DNA of 47,844 nucleotides from the IMG/VR virus record IMGVR_UViG_3300020171_000043, positions 1 through 47,844 of that record; one strand, 5' to 3'. The number at the start of each line of letters is the position of its first letter. The first letter of the stretch is position 1. Under the pieces are notes generated by a model, which was not told where the DNA came from, ran no database searches, and worked only from the letters and a program-made list of their open reading frames with translations. The stretch is from a virus. Position numbers and translations under genes: made by a program. Shown one piece after another: positions 46,847-47,844 of this stretch.

Positions 46847-47533
46847 ATGAAAATTTATAAAATAACAGAAGCAAGTAAATATCTCGGCATAAGCATCAAC
46901 TCGTTAAAGACACTGGCGAATAATGGCAAACTAAATTCTTTCAAAACTGGGGGCGAACACAGACGATTCAGAGAAGATGATTTAGACGCTTATATGGGAG
47001 TTAAGAAAGAAAAATATATGAAAATAGAACGAATATGGGCTATGCCCTCACGGTGGACATTCACAATAAAACCAATTAAAGAACTTTTGCAACGAGAGGT
47101 AATTTCTGGGCAGAAATGGATTGACCCCTTTGCTGGCTATAATAGCCCCGCAACTTGTAGAAATGATGTTGACCCAGAAGCAAATGCGGAATATCACGAA
47201 GATGCTTTGGAGTTTCTTAAACGGCAATCTGATGATGAAGATTTTCTATTTGACGGGGCGTTGTTTGACCCACCATATTCCTTTACGCAGGCAAAAAGGA
47301 AATACCAAATGCTTGAAAAAGATTTCACAGCAGAAATGGGGCGTAAAGAATACTGGTCTAAATGCAAGCGAGAAATTGCAAGAATGGTAAGGCCCGGGGG
47401 TAGAGTAATTAGTTTTGGCTGGAACTCTGGGGGAATGGGAAAAAATCTTGGCTTTGAACTGGAGTATGTTTTATTAGTGCCTCACGGTGCGGGACGGAAC
47501 GATACAATTGTAACTTTAGAAACAAAACTATGA
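46847..47533 (+). CDS. HTH-DNA methyltransferase fusion
   Basis: A 228-residue protein. Residues 1-50 form a MerR/excisionase-type helix-turn-helix (KIYKITEASKYLGISINSLKTLANNGKLNSFKTGGEHRRFREDDLDAYMG). The rest is a Rossmann-fold methyltransferase with FDGALFDPPYSF as the catalytic DPPY motif and KWIDPFAGYNS as the SAM-binding region; YWSKCKREIARMVRPGGRVISFGW is typical of beta-class phage adenine methyltransferases. It would methylate adenine in DNA, likely to escape restriction or regulate gene expression. The start at 46847 is the ATG before the HTH. The fused HTH could guide it to particular sites. Confidence 0.8.
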   Translation: MKIYKITEASKYLGISINSLKTLANNGKLNSFKTGGEHRRFREDDLDAYMGVKKEKYMKIERIWAMPSRWTFTIKPIKELLQREVISGQKWIDPFAGYNSPATCRNDVDPEANAEYHEDALEFLKRQSDDEDFLFDGALFDPPYSFTQAKRKYQMLEKDFTAEMGRKEYWSKCKREIARMVRPGGRVISFGWNSGGMGKNLGFELEYVLLVPHGAGRNDTIVTLETKL

Positions 47534-47583
47534 AGATATACAATTTTTAGAAATTTAGAGATTATTGTCGAGAAAAGAACTTG

Positions 47584-47690
47584 AATTGGTAGAGCTTCCG
47601 TCCGATAAACGGAAAGAGATGGAAAACTTGGAGAAATACCGTATTTGCGATTTGCGGAATGTCGCAGGTTCGAGTCCTGCTGTGCCTACA
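47584..47690 (+). other. tRNA-like 3' half, probable relic or attachment-type sequence
   Basis: GCAGG-TTCGAGT-CCTGC (47664-47680) is a perfect T-arm, followed by TGTGCCT and ACA as a 3' acceptor. Upstream are a D-loop-like AATTGGTAGAGC (47584-47595), a TTCCGT-CCGATAA-ACGGAA stem-loop (47596-47614) and a second stem, CCGTA/TGCGG. No 5' acceptor matching AGGCACA exists, and the spacing is about 45 bases too long, so it cannot fold as a normal tRNA. It may be a decayed tRNA, or a copied tRNA 3' end of the type used as an integration core; no integrase is present. Confidence 0.4.
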
Positions 47691-47718
47691 AAATACTTCA
47701 CGGAAGGACGATATAATT

Positions 47719-47844
47719 ATTTAAAATAAAAATATAACAAAAAAAGAAATTCGCAAACTTGATCAACTAGCCCGTGAAAAAGCTAAAGAGAATTACAGTA
47801 AATGTATTATTTGCGGAAACCCCAACATAAATATTCATCACTGC
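47719..47844. repeat. Terminal direct repeat, right copy
   Basis: Identical to 9-134. It includes the beginning of the HNH frame (ATA ACA AAA ...), which is cut by the end of the window. Confidence 0.9.

Noticed and set aside
46748-47533. Methyltransferase starting at 46748
   Set aside because: The first 33 codons are the old methyltransferase tail in another frame. The natural start is ATG 46847 before the HTH.
47596-47690. Functional tRNA-Ile or tRNA-Arg
   Set aside because: No 5' acceptor pairs with TGTGCCT, the distance between arms is too long, and in the best stem the base before the anticodon is C rather than U.
1-47844. Alternative genetic code (recoded TAG or TGA)
   Set aside because: All three stops end well-formed genes (for example TAG for terL and 22188, TGA for 31979) and no large frame is broken by in-frame stops.
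1-47844. CRISPR array
   Set aside because: No regularly spaced repeat with unique spacers exists. The only short repeat series is the iteron set at 4029-4124.
1-47844. Bacteroidota host suggested by A-rich leaders without Shine-Dalgarno
   Set aside because: Promoters are TTGACA/TATAAT with extended -10, not the TTG/TAnnTTTG type, and some genes have good Shine-Dalgarno sites.

Overview
This window is an almost complete, AT-rich genome of a tailed double-stranded DNA bacteriophage. A 126-base segment (9-134) is repeated exactly at the far end (47719-47844), as expected for a circular or terminally redundant genome whose assembly ran past its own start. The first 8 bases do not match, so that junction needs checking. 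The host cannot be named. Promoters are of the sigma70 type (TTGACA, 16-17 base spacer, extended TGn TATAAT). Most rightward genes have A-rich leaders with no Shine-Dalgarno. The standard genetic code fits. No integrase is visible. A candidate-phyla (Patescibacteria) host is possible but only a guess.

Layout. (1) 1-3400 holds an HNH protein, small zinc-finger proteins and a probable lysis or host-entry cluster: papain-like cysteine peptidase, membrane-anchored transglycosylase-like protein and a two-helix membrane protein, followed by a structured RNA. (2) 3400-12950 is the replication and early region. A DnaA-box promoter and an attenuator-like leader precede a winged-helix replication initiator whose own gene contains four iterons, as in the lambda O gene. 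Many small zinc-ribbon proteins follow, then a recombination/ssDNA-binding group (8-10 kb) and a GC-rich protein that looks like the target of a diversity-generating retroelement. (3) 12950-14760 is a leftward block of small genes, some with strong Shine-Dalgarno sites, ending at a bidirectional hairpin. (4) 14867-36260 is packaging, head and tail: terS, a large structured non-coding interval, terL, portal, scaffold, decoration-like protein, major capsid protein, then beta-rich, lectin-like and adaptor proteins. (5) 36341-44444 encodes virion or ejection proteins, including a 1902-residue polyprotein with a J-like motif and two separate zincin motifs. (6) 44580-47700 holds structured RNAs, an RNase HI-like protein, small proteins, a methyltransferase remnant, an HTH-methyltransferase fusion and a tRNA-like relic. 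The lack of a recognisable tape measure and the beta-propeller-like, adaptor and giant internal proteins suggest a podovirus-like virion, as an inference.

Three themes stand out. Selfish HNH/NUMOD endonuclease genes occur at six places. Two of them have duplicated part of the gene they invaded, so that it still works. Several leaders (3575-3648, 8471-8538, 33894-33948, 44651-44711, 44738-44833) contain interlocking stems: pseudoknots, kissing loops or terminator/antiterminator pairs. They lie behind a common promoter class, and some have a TTATCCACA DnaA-type box beside them. The third theme is an orphan retroelement target with no reverse transcriptase or template in the window.
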